DNA from: Amblyomma americanum
Lineage: Eukaryota; Arthropoda; Arachnida; Ixodida; Ixodidae
Assembly: GCF_052857255.1 (NCBI RefSeq)
Contig: NC_135498.1
Coordinates: 158,581,124-158,645,123, forward strand
Direction: 5' to 3'
DNA length: 64,000 bases
Both the position numbers and the translations under genes were made by a program. Positions 23,801 to 36,088 of this stretch are shown here, piece by piece. The notes under the pieces are model-generated. The model was not told where the DNA came from. It did not search any database and saw nothing but the letters and a program-made list of their open reading frames with translations. The first letter of the stretch is position 1. Each line of letters starts with the position of its first letter.

Positions 23801-26061
23801 AGTCCGCTGAATGTTGCAGTGATGATCACTCACATCTATCTTAGGTCCAAAACTTGAACTTTCGGACTTCACAGAGTCTTTTTGGCATCTATTTTAGTCG
23901 AAAAAAAAAAAGGGAATTTTTTTTCTCCACAGGGTCTGAAATAGTGCTTGCTGGTGTGTACATATTCCTGTGAGACACATGATTGTTCCTCAGTAAAGTC
24001 CAAATTATCGGAGCCTGAAAATCTTGTCGGCTACTATACAGGTCTCTTCAATTTGAAAAAGAACAACCAGTCTGCAGAAAACGACAGATTTTTTTGTTTT
24101 TTGGCAACCGTATAAACGCGTCTAAGGGCCGCACTTCTTTTTCCAGATTTGAGGGGCAATTTTCGAGATGTGGCCCATACACGCAATTTGCAAAAAAAAA
24201 ACTAATTTTTTGAAGTAAAAACACCAGTCAGGAAATGAGCAGCATTTATTCTACGTTAATCATCACTTGCGGATTATTCTGACTTCAACCTGGTGCTGTG
24301 CTCTGGAGCACGCTCCCCACAAGAAGTTGCGCAGCATGTCCGCTGTCGACGCGTAGCCGTTATTCCGCGCTTCCATCACTTAGCAGAGCAGCTCTTCTTC
24401 CAGTTAGGGAAACTTACATGGCTTGCCTCGAGAAGCACGCTTTTTGCAGCTTATGTTCCTGAATGCATCCCTTTGGTTGCACCATTGTCGGACGCACTTC
24501 ACGGCCACGTCGAAACTCCTGCCCGCTGCACGCTCTCCGCGTTCGACAGCAAACTTCCAGCCGTGAAGCTATTAAGGTGCTTGCCCATCGTGCTAAAACT
24601 GCAACGCTCGGCGGCAGCACACTAAAGCCACAACGACAGTGAACTAACACGCTACAACAACTACCGTGCCTTTGACAGTTTTTGACAGCCACAAAAAGCT
24701 AGAGCTGGGGATACTGATGCCGATATGGACAGTGGGAGCTCATGGCGGAGGAAAAAGTTGACGATGACGATGATGAGCCGCAGTCTCGGACGCCATCCTT
24801 GGGTGGCACCTGGAAGCTCCTGTGTGCATGCGTTGCCTCCGCGATTAAGTGCACCATTGCTCATAGCCGGAGTTGATCGCGAAGGCCACGGTGCGTGCAT
24901 TTTGAAGGCTATTCCTGCGTGGGTCGTGGAAAGTTTGGGTGCGGCCCTTACACGGATATTATTTTTTTTGATACAGTTGCCGACCTATTTTTCGGACTCG
25001 AAGGGACCTGAAAAATTGTCCGAATAATCACAGTCCCAAAAATCAGTGAAGTACAAAAAAATCACTTTATTGAGATAAAATCAGCTTAAAGAAGGTCACT
25101 GACTTTACCTTGCGGAAAATTTCTCTTGCTGGTGACGATTTGTGCCTGTATTTGCGCCAAAGTTGTGGTTTCACTGTATACGCTAGACAGCAAGGTCCCG
25201 GTGTTTAGTTGAATACTTCCCGTGCTTCTTTGATGGATCAGGCAGCACTGGCGGGGCCATGTTGTCCACAACCCGAGTGTGCACCACAACGTTCGTCAAA
25301 CACACGCAAAGACAAAGCACTTTTCGTTCAAAGTGATGGAACCGCCGGGCGCATTCACAAAACGGCGAACAGATGTAACTTCGTGAAGACGGTGCACCAC
25401 TCAGTCGACGTGGTCAGAGAAAACCAAGTGGCAAAACAGCGAATGGCGAACGTACGAGGCCCGCCACGGTGGCTCAGTGGTTAGGGCGCCCGGCTACTGA
25501 TCGGGAGTACCCGTGTACAAACCCAACTGCGGCAGCCGCGTTACGATGGAGGTGAAATGCAGGGGTGCCTGTGTGCTGTGCGATGTCAGTGCAGGTTAAA
25601 GATCCCCAGGTGGTCGAAATTATCCGAGCCCTCCACTACGGCACCTCTTTCTTCTCTCAGTCCCTCCTTTATCCCCTCCCTTTATGCACGGGTCCACCTA
25701 GATGTGAGATGGATACTCCACCATTTCCTTTCCCCAGCAACCAATTTTCAATTTTCAACTCGGGGCCATTAGGTACCTCGGGCCATTAGGTGATTCTTCA
25801 TACATTAACCGCTGGCCTGATGCTACTACTGTTTGCAATGAAATGCTGACATTTACAGCTACAAGGGCACTTTCTCCTGCACATTCTGTGCTAACCCCCG
25901 CGCACAGTTGATGTGAACTTTTTTCTCTTTTTCCATTTTTTCGCAGCTTCTACAAGGGCACGATTCCACGCCTGAGCAGGGTCTGCCTGGATGTGGCCAT
26001 CACCTTTATGATCTACGACTCCTTCATGGACCTTTTCAACAAGATCTGGAAGACCAGTTAA
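14866..26061 (+). CDS. SLC25A1: Mitochondrial tricarboxylate (citrate) carrier, six exons, complete
   Basis: This inner-membrane carrier exchanges matrix citrate for cytosolic malate, supplying carbon for cytosolic acetyl-CoA and lipid synthesis. Coding exons: 14866-14989, 17528-17735, 19449-19672, 20181-20401, 22279-22352, 25947-26061. They sum to 966 nt, giving 321 residues and a TAA stop with phase kept at every junction. The three SLC25 signature repeats are PTEYVK (55-60), PMETVK (152-157) and PIDVVK (250-255). The C-terminal blocks [13 protein letters not shown] and [11 protein letters not shown] are specific to the citrate carrier; length matches the family (about 310). ATG 14866 opens the exon frame and precedes a basic, Ser/Ala-rich leader. 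Donors are GT except exon 4, which reads CAG|GCAAGT (a GC-AG intron). Intron 1 holds a Ruka 3' fragment, intron 3 a tRNA-SINE, intron 4 a pogo relic, and intron 5 two short DNA transposons and a full Ruka copy. Confidence 0.96.
16984..17150 (+). mobile_element. 5'-truncated Ruka SINE in SLC25A1 intron 1
   Basis: Starts within the body (GTGTTGTGCGATATCTGTAA) and continues through GATCCCCAGGTGGTCGAAAC and GGAGCCCTCCAATAC to the CCTCAAAACCAATTTTC end. The tRNA head is missing. Confidence 0.8.
19700..20035 (+). mobile_element. tRNA-derived SINE in SLC25A1 intron 3
   Basis: Head GTGGTGGCTCAATAGCTGCGG and a consensus B box GGTTCGATCCC, then GGCCACGGCGGCC and GATGGAGGCGAAATTC. The middle resembles Ruka (CCCCAGGTGGTCTAAATTAA) but the tail after 19860 differs (GTTAGGGACACTAAACC), so it is a related but distinct subfamily. 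It fills most of the 508-bp intron. Confidence 0.75.
20894..21150 (+). mobile_element. 3' relic of the pogo element, in SLC25A1 intron 4
   Basis: ATGTCGTGGTGCGG..., GTGAAGTGCGGG and the following 90 bp align with the 3' end of the transposase frame near 57403-57490. The segment then has ACTTACATTCGAGTCGACTT and a decayed terminal repeat (TTACAATTGTGTAAATAAGG) matching 57663-57697. A second, older copy of the same family. Confidence 0.8.
23186..24036. mobile_element. Non-autonomous DNA transposon in SLC25A1 intron 5
   Basis: Terminal repeats are diverged but visible: CAGTCGCCGACTCATTTTTCG at the left and, on the minus strand, TAGTAGCCGACAAGATTTTCAG at the right. No transposase inside. Another left-type end (CAGTTGCCGACCTATTTTTCGG) occurs at about 24975, so the family is repeated in this intron. 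Confidence 0.5.
24108..24960. mobile_element. Non-autonomous DNA transposon, 'CCGTAT...AAGGGCCGCAC' family, copy 1
   Basis: Left end CCGTATAAACGCGTCTAAGG then GCCGCAC; right end, on the minus strand, ATCCGTGTAAGGGCCGCAC. The interior holds open frames of no known family and a GACGATGACGATGATGAG acidic-codon stretch near 24757. Related ends occur at 50090-51087. Confidence 0.6.
25460..25755 (+). mobile_element. Full-length Ruka SINE in SLC25A1 intron 5
   Basis: CCCGCCACGGTGGCTCAGTGG head, TACAAACCCAACTGCGGC in the B-box region (degenerate), GTGTGCTGTGCGATGTCAGT body, pyrimidine tract, and the end in CCCCAGCAACCAATTTTC. It lies about 200 bp before the last exon in sense orientation. Confidence 0.9.
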
Positions 26062-29000
26062 GGCCCCATCTCCTCCTCTCGCAACAACCTCCTCAACAAT
26101 GCAAACCTGCTAATGTCTCTTCTGGCAACCATGACACACACCAGTGGAGGCTCTCGTGACCCCCTCTTCAGTTTTTCTCTGTTTGCTTTTTCTTTCTTTT
26201 TTGTCATTCGAGCCTAAACAGTGAACCTTCATTCCATGCCTGGTCCATGTGATAAGAGGAGGCGATAAATCAATGCTAAGTTTGGGGCAGCGCAAAGCAT
26301 GCATGGGTCTTGGCTATTCAGAGTGCAACCGGTGATGAAGGGCGCAATCTTGAGTGGGGTCTTCAGAGTCAACACTCAGCAATGGGTTCCGGTGATGCCT
26401 GGGCTACAGCACTGCCTCCTTTCCTCCTATCTTATCTTTTATAGTGTTTGCGCAGCACATTGTTTCCAGCTGCTCACTGTGGGTTTTTATCTGTTGTAAT
26501 GGCCTTGGCAACATCCCTGTGGTTTTCAGGTGTAGCAGTGTACTCGTCTCTCCAGAGGGCCTTGGGGCAATGCAGTAATAATGTGGGGTTGGCTGGTGTC
26601 GTTGTGGCGATAGTTCCACCGAGAGGGTGAAATGGAATTGGCCTCTTTGGAAAAGAAGAAAGTGTCACTGGTCAAAGACTGTCCATGAAATCTTTCCTAC
26701 AAGAGAAGGAATGGTGTAAAATTACTAGTGCTGGTGCCACATCCAGGTTGCTCGATTGCAATAACTATTATTTCACTTACTATCCGCTGTTCTCCCCCCC
26801 TCATTTTGTTGGTGTCGGAAGGTTTCTGTTCTGGTACATCACCAGGATATTGATTTGCCTTGGTTGGATGGAAGCATCCTTTCAATTTATCGGTGATTTT
26901 GCTGCTGGAGTCTTTTTCAAGGAAGGAAGTGTTAGATGTGCATTGTTCGAGTGGTGCATTTCTTCTCAATGGCCTGAAGCCTCCAAAACTTTCTTTACAT
27001 CCCCATCTGGTGCCATTGAAGCTTTGGCTGTTGCCAAAACTGCTTGTACTGGCGGCTGAAAGGGTCCTGCTTATGAAGGCTGTCCTTTGAATGGGAAGTT
27101 GCTTGAATCTTGAGCCAAGTTGTTGCCTTTGGATTCTGGCTACAGGTTTGTTTGTCAGCAGAAACAATGTATACACTGCTTCAGCGAGGCTTGTCGTTTT
27201 TGTTTGAGTGTGGTGCTTTTTACAAGCATGCTGCTTTTTTTTTTTGTATGCATTTTGGCAGTATCAAGAGTTCTATCTGCCCAAGTTTTGGCAAGTGTTT
27301 GGGAAAAAGAGGAGTCAGATTTAATGACTTCCACAGTTGTCTGGGTTCCAAGTTGGTGCATTTTAGATCATATTTTTGGAAGTTAGTAATTTTTGCATGT
27401 TTGTGGCACTTGTTGCCTGGCCCATCGTGTACTGGCAGCCGCCATGTGAAAGGGTTTCGTACTCCTTGCTGCTTCTTTCCGGTGAACTTTTCATCTTGAA
27501 GCACAAGCCCACACCAGCTTGGTTTGCACGTGAATGAGTTCAGTGTTCGCAAGAATCTTTGTCTGTGTCTCAGTAAATAAGAATGGGGTTCCCTTATTTT
27601 GGACCACCTAGCCAAGGTGCGTTTTTTCCATCTCCTTGGTTGTTTGCATTCCTTTTGTTCTTTCTTATTTTGAGCAGTTTTCCTGTTTTTGTTCTGAGGA
27701 GCTGTATCTTTCCAGGTGCTTTTTTTTTTTGTGGCTTAACAGCAAAGAATGGACGTCATCATCATGGCCAGTATAACAACAGCAGTTCCCATCTTATTCT
27801 TTTCCCTGCTTGTTTGTAATTGGCTCAAGCAAAGCTATGCCCTGCATTCTTTTTTCGCCATTGGCTCAAGCCTGGTGATGACGGGGCATGGCATTGGTTT
27901 AGCCCATCACAAAGAAATGGGAAAAAAAATCATGGGATGGAACTGGAAAAAATTTATATACGTGTCCAGCGTTGCTGCAGTTTGCGAACACCATGCAGTT
28001 TCTGCTTCGTCAACAATGCTGTCGGCACTATTTTCTCAGTTCCAGTTGCCGTGGCTTTGACAAGCTTTGTGGGAGCATGGCCTGTGGTTGCACATTCCTG
28101 TTTCAATCATTTTTCGCAGAATTTTGAAAAGCTTGTCAGCGATCCCTTAGTTTCCTACGTGTTCTGCCACAGAGAAACTAATTTATTTGTCTGCCCTCTG
28201 GAATTGTGCTTTCTTCCATTTCGTTTTATCTATCTCTTTGCTTGCAGCACACAGTTAACTCTGCTTGTCAGAAGGCCCAAGTGACTGCCTTCTGTTGTGA
28301 ACTTATTCTCTCCCAGTGAGCTTGGAAGAAACTGTCCTGTCAGTGGCTCCTTATGCATTACGCTTGCTACAAATTAAGCTTTCTTTGTGCATGGCTGATG
28401 AGGATGTGAAGGGTCATTTACTTGCAGTTACATGGCAGTGCTTTATGCTGTGATGCAGTATTTGTTTTTCTGCTTTTCCTAGTGCTTGAATATGGTATAA
28501 ACTTGAGCAGGTGGAAGAATGGTGTCTTGAAGAAGCTGCTTGCAAATGTTTGCAAGTTTTAGGGTTGAATAGTAGTGCTCTGGTCCCGCGTATTCCCTGG
28601 GTTCTTGTGGCAAATGTGATGTGTGCACCTGAGCGAGTTTTATGTGCCATGTTAGTGTTTTTTTTGTATTGTTGAATGGTGTCAGGAAAGTTGCATGAAG
28701 AATCGAATGCACTGCTGGGGATTGGCTTGGCCCTCTGTTCTGGCAGCTGGTCTTGTAACTTTTGGTACAGGCAGTTTTGTTGGTACCTGCACCATTGTTC
28801 TGCTGCTCGTTTGATGCCTGCCAACAGTGCTGATGTGGACGATTCATCCACTTACTGCTACTTGTGTGAAGTGTCGAGTGAATGCTTTCCGTTTAACTGT
28901 GGGCTTGGGATGGGTTCGCATGTTCAGCTAATTTTTTAGGAAGCAGTGTCAAGCAGCTTAAACTGGGTTCTAAGCAGAGTTTTTTTTTTTTTTTTTTTCC

Positions 29001-32000
29001 ACTGAGGCCAGCTGCAGCTACTGGAACAGAAATTGGTGAATTTGACCTAATTAACTTGGCTTATTGGCTGGCACACTCTCATGCTCAAGGTTGGTGACCT
29101 GTGGCTTGATGCCAGTACATTTCCCAGCTGGGTTCCCAGTAGGTGTTCCTTCAAATCCCAGCAGTGTTGAGTACATTGCAGCCAGTTACAGCCGACTTGA
29201 AAACGAAGATGCAAGCTCAGCGTAGTGTTGCAGTCAGCTGAGCTGTTAAGTTGGACTGCCATTGGTGCGGGAAATTGTGGCTACTCTCTGATGCTTGTTG
29301 CGCCGTACTGCGTTTGACAATCTCTTCGACTGTAGTTACGATGGCTGCCTCCTCTGCATTCTACATTACACTGAATTGCAGTAGGGATGCAGTGAACTCG
29401 TGTACCAAGCCTTTTTCGCAAACTTATTTTATTCAGTGAACAGGACAGTGCTGAATCCATTCTTGCATGTGGCTGTTGGCATAGCAGGGCTGCAGAAGTC
29501 CTCATGTTCCTGAAACGTGGTCGATGCCATGTATACAAGTGCTTACACAGCCTTCTTTACAAAGAGCCAGAGATGCATCAGTCCCACCCTCTTTGAAACT
29601 GATTTGCGGCTCTGCCCATGTTCGTAACGCCTCCATGACGCACCTGGAGTTTTAAATTTTGAGTGGAAGGCTGCTTTCTTTTTTTCTTTTGACGTCTTTG
29701 TTGGGACTTGTTTTTTCTTAACCTCACTTTGTTGAATCATTTCTGCTGTGTGTGCATGTATTTGAGGGAAGAACAGTGCACTTAGTAGTAAGTAATGATT
29801 GTTTGAGCCAATCTTCTCATTGCAAGTCCTGGTGGTCGCACCTTGATTTCACACAAGTCCAAGGTTGTCGCAAACAGTCAGTACTCTGCAGGTTTCCATG
29901 ATCCTTCCCAGTGGTCAGCGAGTGTGGTCATTAGTGTTTTTTGTATTGAAAGAAGAAAGAATTATTTTCGTACTCACTTTGAGACTTTTTTATATATAGT
30001 TTCTGTGCTCTAACTTCAGTTATAATGCGTTTTGCTGAGTGATGCTATCTATTTTTAGTGCATTTTTTTAAGCATGATGGGCAGGTAGTTTGCCATTGTG
30101 GAACACCAGATGCGAATGATGCTGGAGCCTACCTGCTTCTAGTCATTGTACTTAGAGCTGATGAAAGAAATGATTGCTCCTGCACAGCAGTGCCCCACTG
30201 TTATCACTTGGAAACAAACGCAAGGTGGAAGAACGCCCACGGAGTTCAAACTATATTATACAGGAAATTTTGAAAACACCTTTTTGCAGCTGTCGTACGT
30301 GCCATATCATCATATTGAATAACCTTGAGCTTGGACATTAACAAAGTCACTTAAACAGCGAGCAGTTACAGGAATTCAAGTCTGGAAGGTGCATTCTGGC
30401 TGCCTTGTGACGTTTCCTCGTGAAGTTGGCTAAGTTGGTTTCGTGTGTTTCATGCATCGTATCGAGAAGAAAAAAAAAACGCGATGCTCCGAGATGAACA
30501 ATACCATTGCGCCCTTTTTGACTAAAAAGAATGCTTTTGGCACAGCATTTAAATCCATGTTCCTCTGCATTGTCGAGACCTTTGGAAGCATGTTTCTTAG
30601 CTGGTTGCGTGCATTTTTCAGAAGCCATTTACTCGTATAGTGCATCCAGGAAGTATCTCCAATGCCCTATTGATTGATGGCATTACCTCTCTCTCTTGAC
30701 AATCACTTCTTCCAGTGCGTGCCTCTGTCCGGTGCTGGGGGAGCATTCCTACTCCCGCATTTTGCCCCCCCGCGTCCAACTTCGCTTGACGGTTGTTTTT
30801 GCAGGCCATTGGAGGGTACGGTTTTGTTCAAAATTCTTCAGGCCATTGTGATTGCTCCATGTCTCTTATGCACAGCTGAACTCGGTAGCCCTGGAAATTT
30901 TGACTAAAACTCCTCCCGTATTTCACAGGCTTGGTACTGGCGTCATTTAAAACCGTGCCACATTGAAAGCATGATTTTGTACCCATACAGAGATCAACAT
31001 ACCTGTCTACTGCTTTTGTTTTTTCTCACTATGGCTCTTCACTGTGACAGCCCTTTTAGGCTCTCTGGGATTCTAGGGAGCCAATTGCCCTGGTAAATGC
31101 ACTCTTGGTCACTTGCATTCCGTACATTTGTGGATCAGGTGGCAGATTTGTGCATACATGCCCAGCATGTCTTCTTTTTTTTGGTAGCATGATTGACTCT
31201 TGAACTGTCCTTGTACCTTGGTCTACCACTCTTTCTTTATTTTTAGCTTTGGAGCCTATCTTGAAATTTGAATGCAACAAAACGGAGTCCACCCCCTCCA
31301 ACTCTCTACACCCACGTCTATTCCCCATATGTCGTTTGAGCGTCTGCCAATGAAGAATGTGCATTAGCTATTTTTGGACTGGCTAGAACGTAAATGTGAG
31401 TATCCGTTGGAATCTGTGGCCCTTACCATTGTAGCTTGTGTAACTTCCAATGTTCAGATGTGCAGAAATTGTCCTTCGTCGCAAAAACTACCAGTTGGTG
31501 TTGCTTCAACTGTTAGCACTTCAATGGCGGAGGGACGTTGGCTGTGCTAAATTGCTGCTTGTAGGACTGCAATAATTTCAGGGGTTTCAGGTTTTTGTCG
31601 ACATTTAGGGCACTGCATCAGCTGCAGCATCTGTCTGCAATAAGTTCATCTTGAACTTTGTACGTTTCACTTTTGGCATGTGGGGTTTTTTTACGTTTAG
31701 TTCGTGTTGATAACAGCATAATTTCTTTTGTCGTTGTTGAAGGTGGTGTTCTTTACTTTTGCTGAACTTGCGGCGAAGCTGTTGCTGCGGTCATTGTTGC
31801 GTACTAAACACAAGCGGAGTTGTCCATCTCGGCTTGGGACTGTTGGGCTGCTTGGAGCTGGTGGCTGTAGTAATATATACACGTATACGTTGCCTTTTTG
31901 GCAGTAGCAAAGCTTTGCTGTATAGTGCATAGGCAGACATTTTTTTCTTGCTAAAAAACTGTGCTACTTATGGTGCACATGTACTGTGCAAAGTGCTGTG

Positions 32001-32900
32001 TGAGTCTGTTGTCACTTTGCTGTACAGAAAGGTATGAGAAAGAACGAAGAAAGCTGTATTTGAATGCTGTTGGAAGAAATAAAGGTCGTAGTTTACAAGG
32101 TCATTTCCGTTCTCACCTGAAGCACATTATTTTTGTTGATATGTATGCAGTCTTTGTGACATTTGCTATTTACGATGTGCACAAAGACTTGTGAAAATGC
32201 AGGCTAAGCTTCCATGTGGCTGTCATGCAAACATTGGTAGTACCGTACTCGCCCTATCTGCATACACAGTGCATGCACAGTTCATTTGCTCAGTGAACAG
32301 ATACAAATGACTGCAGACATTGGTGCAAACGTAGTTGACTAGTTGGTGTTGTGCTTGGATTATGCAAGTTATGATGCTGATGAATGTGGTTGAGCTTGAA
32401 AAAGGGCAGACAAAAACAATGCACCTCATCCGGGGCTGCTCAATTCCACTATCCAGAATATGTGGAGGGAATGGTTAGTGTTACAGACGCTACTACTTGA
32501 AAGGTGGCCCCCTACTGTCCTATTTTGTACTCTTTCACGTGTGCACCCCAGTGTACCGGCCTACGTACTATACTGTTGTATGCCTCAAGCTTTCATAATC
32601 GCACCCCAGCATCTGAATATCTATCATAGTTTCACTGCAGTTTTTTTTTTTCTCTTCGTTAACATTTCTTCATAACCACTGCCCACTGTTATGCCTGTGG
32701 GACCTGAGGTGTGGTAAATATATGCAGACTAGCTTTACTCTGCTAGGATATTAGACTCGTGCCAACTTCCTCAGCCACAATGATGCAAATGTCATTACCC
32801 TGGAATTCAGTCAGTCTCTGCCAGCGTGGATTTTCTCTCACTTGTGAAAAGTCAGTTTTTCAAGGGCTGTTAATAATGCATGCAAGGGTAAATGAATGAG
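26062..32900 (+). other. 3' flank of SLC25A1: probable long 3' UTR or downstream transcript
   Basis: About 6.8 kb without a recognisable exon or repeat family. The plus strand is persistently T- and G-rich with frequent TTTT and TGTG words, unlike the region beyond 33 kb. I saw no canonical AATAAA between the stop codon and 32078-32083, where AATAAA is followed by GT-rich sequence near 32138. A long 3' UTR is inferred; a separate non-coding RNA is possible. A 19-base T run lies at 28980-28998. Confidence 0.4.
32078..32083 (+). terminator. Candidate polyadenylation signal AATAAA
   Basis: By eye, the first canonical AATAAA downstream of the SLC25A1 stop on the plus strand. A TTTTTGTTGATATGTATG-type GT-rich stretch follows about 50 bp later. 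Usage cannot be shown from sequence. Confidence 0.3.
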
Positions 32901-33794
32901 TGGCAACATAGTAGTAGTAGTAAGTGGATGAAAGGGGAAGAGGAAAGGAAAATGCACGGGCCTGTGACTGGTGTTAAAACACCACCACCACTGCCGGCGT
33001 GCAGATAGAGAGAAGGATAGGTAGGGTTTCAGAGGAAGAAGGAAGCTCTCTGTTTATTATACAAGCAACACAACATGCTCCACCTCTCAATGCAAGACAC
33101 CCTCTTGTGCATCATACTTCAATTGCTGCAGCTTGCAAAAAGAAAACTACTTGTTAATTGAATAAACTTGTTCTAGTGTTAATTTGCGAGATGTGCAAAT
33201 TAAGAAGCTCCGAGAGCACAACACACTTCATAGTAGCTTTGCACAGAAGCACGAGCAATGACCAAATTTCGAGCACTTGCTTTAATGCGCTGCAACTAGC
33301 ATATTACAATATTAAAACTAGCAAGCTGCAATAAACTTGCAAGGGTGCCTTGAGAAACTGGCACGTGAAGCTGCCTTCCTGCGCCTTCAATGATCTTGGG
33401 ACAACCTGTACCCAAAATACTCCCGACTATATTCAGACGCGATTCTGTACTTGCAGTAGACACTCAAGCAGTCTTTACCCGAGTTCTTAGAACTAAGAGA
33501 TTCTGCTCACTGGTTAGCACAGTAGTCACAATTTTCAGGTGTTTCTGCTACTGTTCGTGGCATTCAAAATGACTAGCCAACAACAAAGCATGCTTCACAA
33601 AAATGACTCTTGACTATCTCGTGAACGTTAGTGGTGGCTGTGCTCACCAAATGCGACAGCCAAGGAATCTAAAGGGGGAGCGTAGAACAGTGCTTTCTCG
33701 CAACACAGCAAAATGCAAAGTGACAAACACTGCACTTTTTTTTATGTATGGCACAGCACAAACCTCTCTGGTCAAACTGCTTCCCATTTCTACT

Positions 33795-34075
33795 GCTTGA
33801 GAATATCATCAGTTCGACAAAGGCCTCTCCCATATCTCTCCAATTAACTCTGTTCTGTGCCACCTGCGGCCACCTTATCCCCGCAAACTTCTAAATCTCA
33901 TCCGCCCACGTAAAGACCAGCAGTTCTCTTGCCTTCGCATTACATGCCCTGCTCAAGCCCATTTCTTCCTTTCCCAGTGTCGAGTAACAGGCCAGGGTCA
34001 CCTTACCGCCGGCCGACCTCTCCACCTTTCATTAAATTACATCCTTCCTCCCTCTCGTATCAGTAATAATTAACA
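33795..34075 (-). mobile_element. LINE 3' end fragment (RTE/'craniofacial-development-2-like' type)
   Basis: On the minus strand the sequence encodes AGIRWPQVAQNRVNWRDMGE, the typical C-terminus of a tick LINE polyprotein with the RWPQVAQ...NWR signature. The upstream part to about 34075 matches the preceding region of such elements but has stops. A second fragment of the same type is at 63785-63920. Confidence 0.7.
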
Positions 34076-34401
34076 GCTGGCCCCTCGCATGCTAAGAACT
34101 GCGGACCTGTTCCCTCCTTCAAACTTAATGGACCAGTGAAGCCACATTAAGGCTGCCTTGGGCCTGAGCCCCAAACTAAGACTGGAACCACAGACCCAGC
34201 TGTAAACTGCACAGCTTTCTTAGTAGACTGCACATTCCTGTGCATGTTATTTCCAACTACTGGCTGCACCTAAGCAGCTATTAACAAGCTAATTGCCACA
34301 TCTACACAGGCTGGCACAGTAGACAAAAACATTGTAGTCTATGCTAAGCAGCACGAGTGTCGTGCAAGTAGCGTACATCCCTCAACAGGGATGCTACCAA
34401 C

Positions 34402-34953
34402 TTAAAGGGAAGCTGAAGCACTTTTCGAAAAAAATTGAGTTCCATGCGGCATTTTATAGTTTTTAGTCCGCTGAAAAAGAATATCGCTTTCGAAAAGGGT
34501 GGAAATAAACGCAAAAAAGCTGTTTTTTGGAAGAAAACGGGCACCAGCGTCTCAGGGCGCCGCGAATGGGTGGGATCGTTGTGACATCATCTAAGGGGAT
34601 CTCAAGCCAGCACCGACTGTGTTGCTGCGTAGCACGTTGCTTCAGCTGGCTTGAGAGCTGCGTTTTGCAAATTATGGATTTGTCGTTTACCAAAGCGCGG
34701 GCCGAAAAGCAGCATGCAAAGCAGGACGGCCGGCAGACTACCTGTGAATGGCGTCACTTCCTCCAGTTTCGTCCCCCCATTCGGCGCTTTTGGAAGCGAA
34801 GAGGGCGTGTCGGCGGCGGGTTTTTAGCAAGCGATATCGGCTCATTTTGCGAACAGAATCGAGAAAAAATTTACACACATGATTTTCAAAGTCCCTTTTT
34901 CCCAACCACAGCGTTTCATGCAATTTGAAAGCCGTTTCAGCTTCCCTTTATTA
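34402..34953. mobile_element. MITE with TTAAAGGGAAGCTGAA ends, ~550 bp
   Basis: Left end TTAAAGGGAAGCTGAAGC; right end reads TAAAGGGAAGCTGAAACG on the minus strand. TTAA/TTA next to the ends may be the target site, as in piggyBac-type elements. No transposase; internal frames have no known motif. Confidence 0.65.
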
Positions 34954-35418
34954 AGCCTGCACGATCTGTCCATACTTGTTAATAGATCTAAGGTCCACAC
35001 CCTTACACTGCATACAAGGCTCCACTGCAATCTACCGAGCAATTCTATTAACAGTAACCTGTTGCTACACATTCTTGAACAGCACAGGAACCTTGAACAG
35101 ACAAACTACGTTCAAGATCTGCATCTTGCACTGCACATGAACAGCTTTTGTCAAATCCTGTACATGCACATATGCCAAGACCTGAATCGCACCACATTGA
35201 AGTTCTTCAATATCGTCATGCCAGATGGAAACACTCAACAAGAGATGCCAAGGTGTGCAGTTCGCACCACGTGGTAGTTCATGATGTTGTCACAGCAGCT
35301 GCCACCTTTCCCTGAGGCTTCAATTTGCAACTGGACATTGAGTGCTTTTCATGAGGTGGGACTTATTTTGTGTGAGATGATGCCAGTGGGCAGTGAACGA
35401 ACAGAAAATAAAACAGAT

Positions 35419-35580
35419 GTACAGCTCCTGCAGCAAACAAAGTGAAACACAGGTGTACAGCTCCTGCAGTGAAGAAACAAAGTGAAACATACACGTACAG
35501 CTCCTGTAGCAAAGTGAAACGTAGATGTACAGCTCCTGCGGCGAACGAACAAAGTGAAGCACAGATGTACAGCTCCTGAG
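35419..35580. repeat. Minisatellite, five units of 32-40 bp
   Basis: GTACAGCTCCTG recurs at 35419, 35455, 35495, 35527 and 35567. The units differ by 4-bp steps in the spacer (AACAAAGTGAAAC and variants). Both strands stay open through the array, which explains the repetitive short frames there. Confidence 0.9.
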
Positions 35581-35874
35581 TACTCCTTTTCAGTGCTGTG
35601 TCAAGGAAGCCAGAAGGAACGGCACACTCAGCTGCATTAAATCTGTCGTAACTGGAGCTACCTCAAAAAAGCCATGTCACAGAAGGCTATTTTCTCACTC
35701 TACTCTCAAGAGTTGGCACGGAAAGTGGCCCAGAATCTCTTGCCCAACAAAGCCTCCTGTGCCGAAAAAATGCATGTGATCTAGAAATATGCATATGGGG
35801 CAAGTTGGTATTGTTCCACGGCTTACAACAGCATACAAGGGAGTAAGGCTACTTAGTTTGAGTAGTGCGAGAGG

Positions 35875-36088
35875 TATAGTTGGGGACAAAAGTCTCTGGA
35901 CCACGTGTTCCTCAAACAAAGCCGATAGTTTACTATTACCTGGCGGCTGGAGACCAGACATGCAGATATGAAAGAACAAAATTTTGGCTTTCATCTCAAC
36001 AAGTGTGGCCTCCAGCCGTTGGCTAATAGCAGAGCTATCGGCGTCATTTGAGAAACACGTGATCCAGAGACTTTTATCCCCAACTGTA
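35875..36088. mobile_element. Mariner-type MITE, 214 bp
   Basis: About 50-bp imperfect inverted ends: left TATAGTTGGGGACAAAAGTC, right (minus strand) TACAGTTGGGGATAAAAGTC, both continuing to CTCTGG, CACGTGTT and CTCAAA. TA dinucleotide at each end. No coding capacity. Confidence 0.85.

Noticed and set aside
11677..25755. Apparent tRNA genes (GTGGCTCAGTGG... with B boxes)
   Set aside because: They are heads of tRNA-derived SINEs: the same body and pyrimidine-rich tail follow each, and one has a target-site duplication.
35419..35580. CRISPR-like array
   Set aside because: Five near-identical units with near-identical spacers in a eukaryotic genome; a minisatellite, not repeats with unique spacers.
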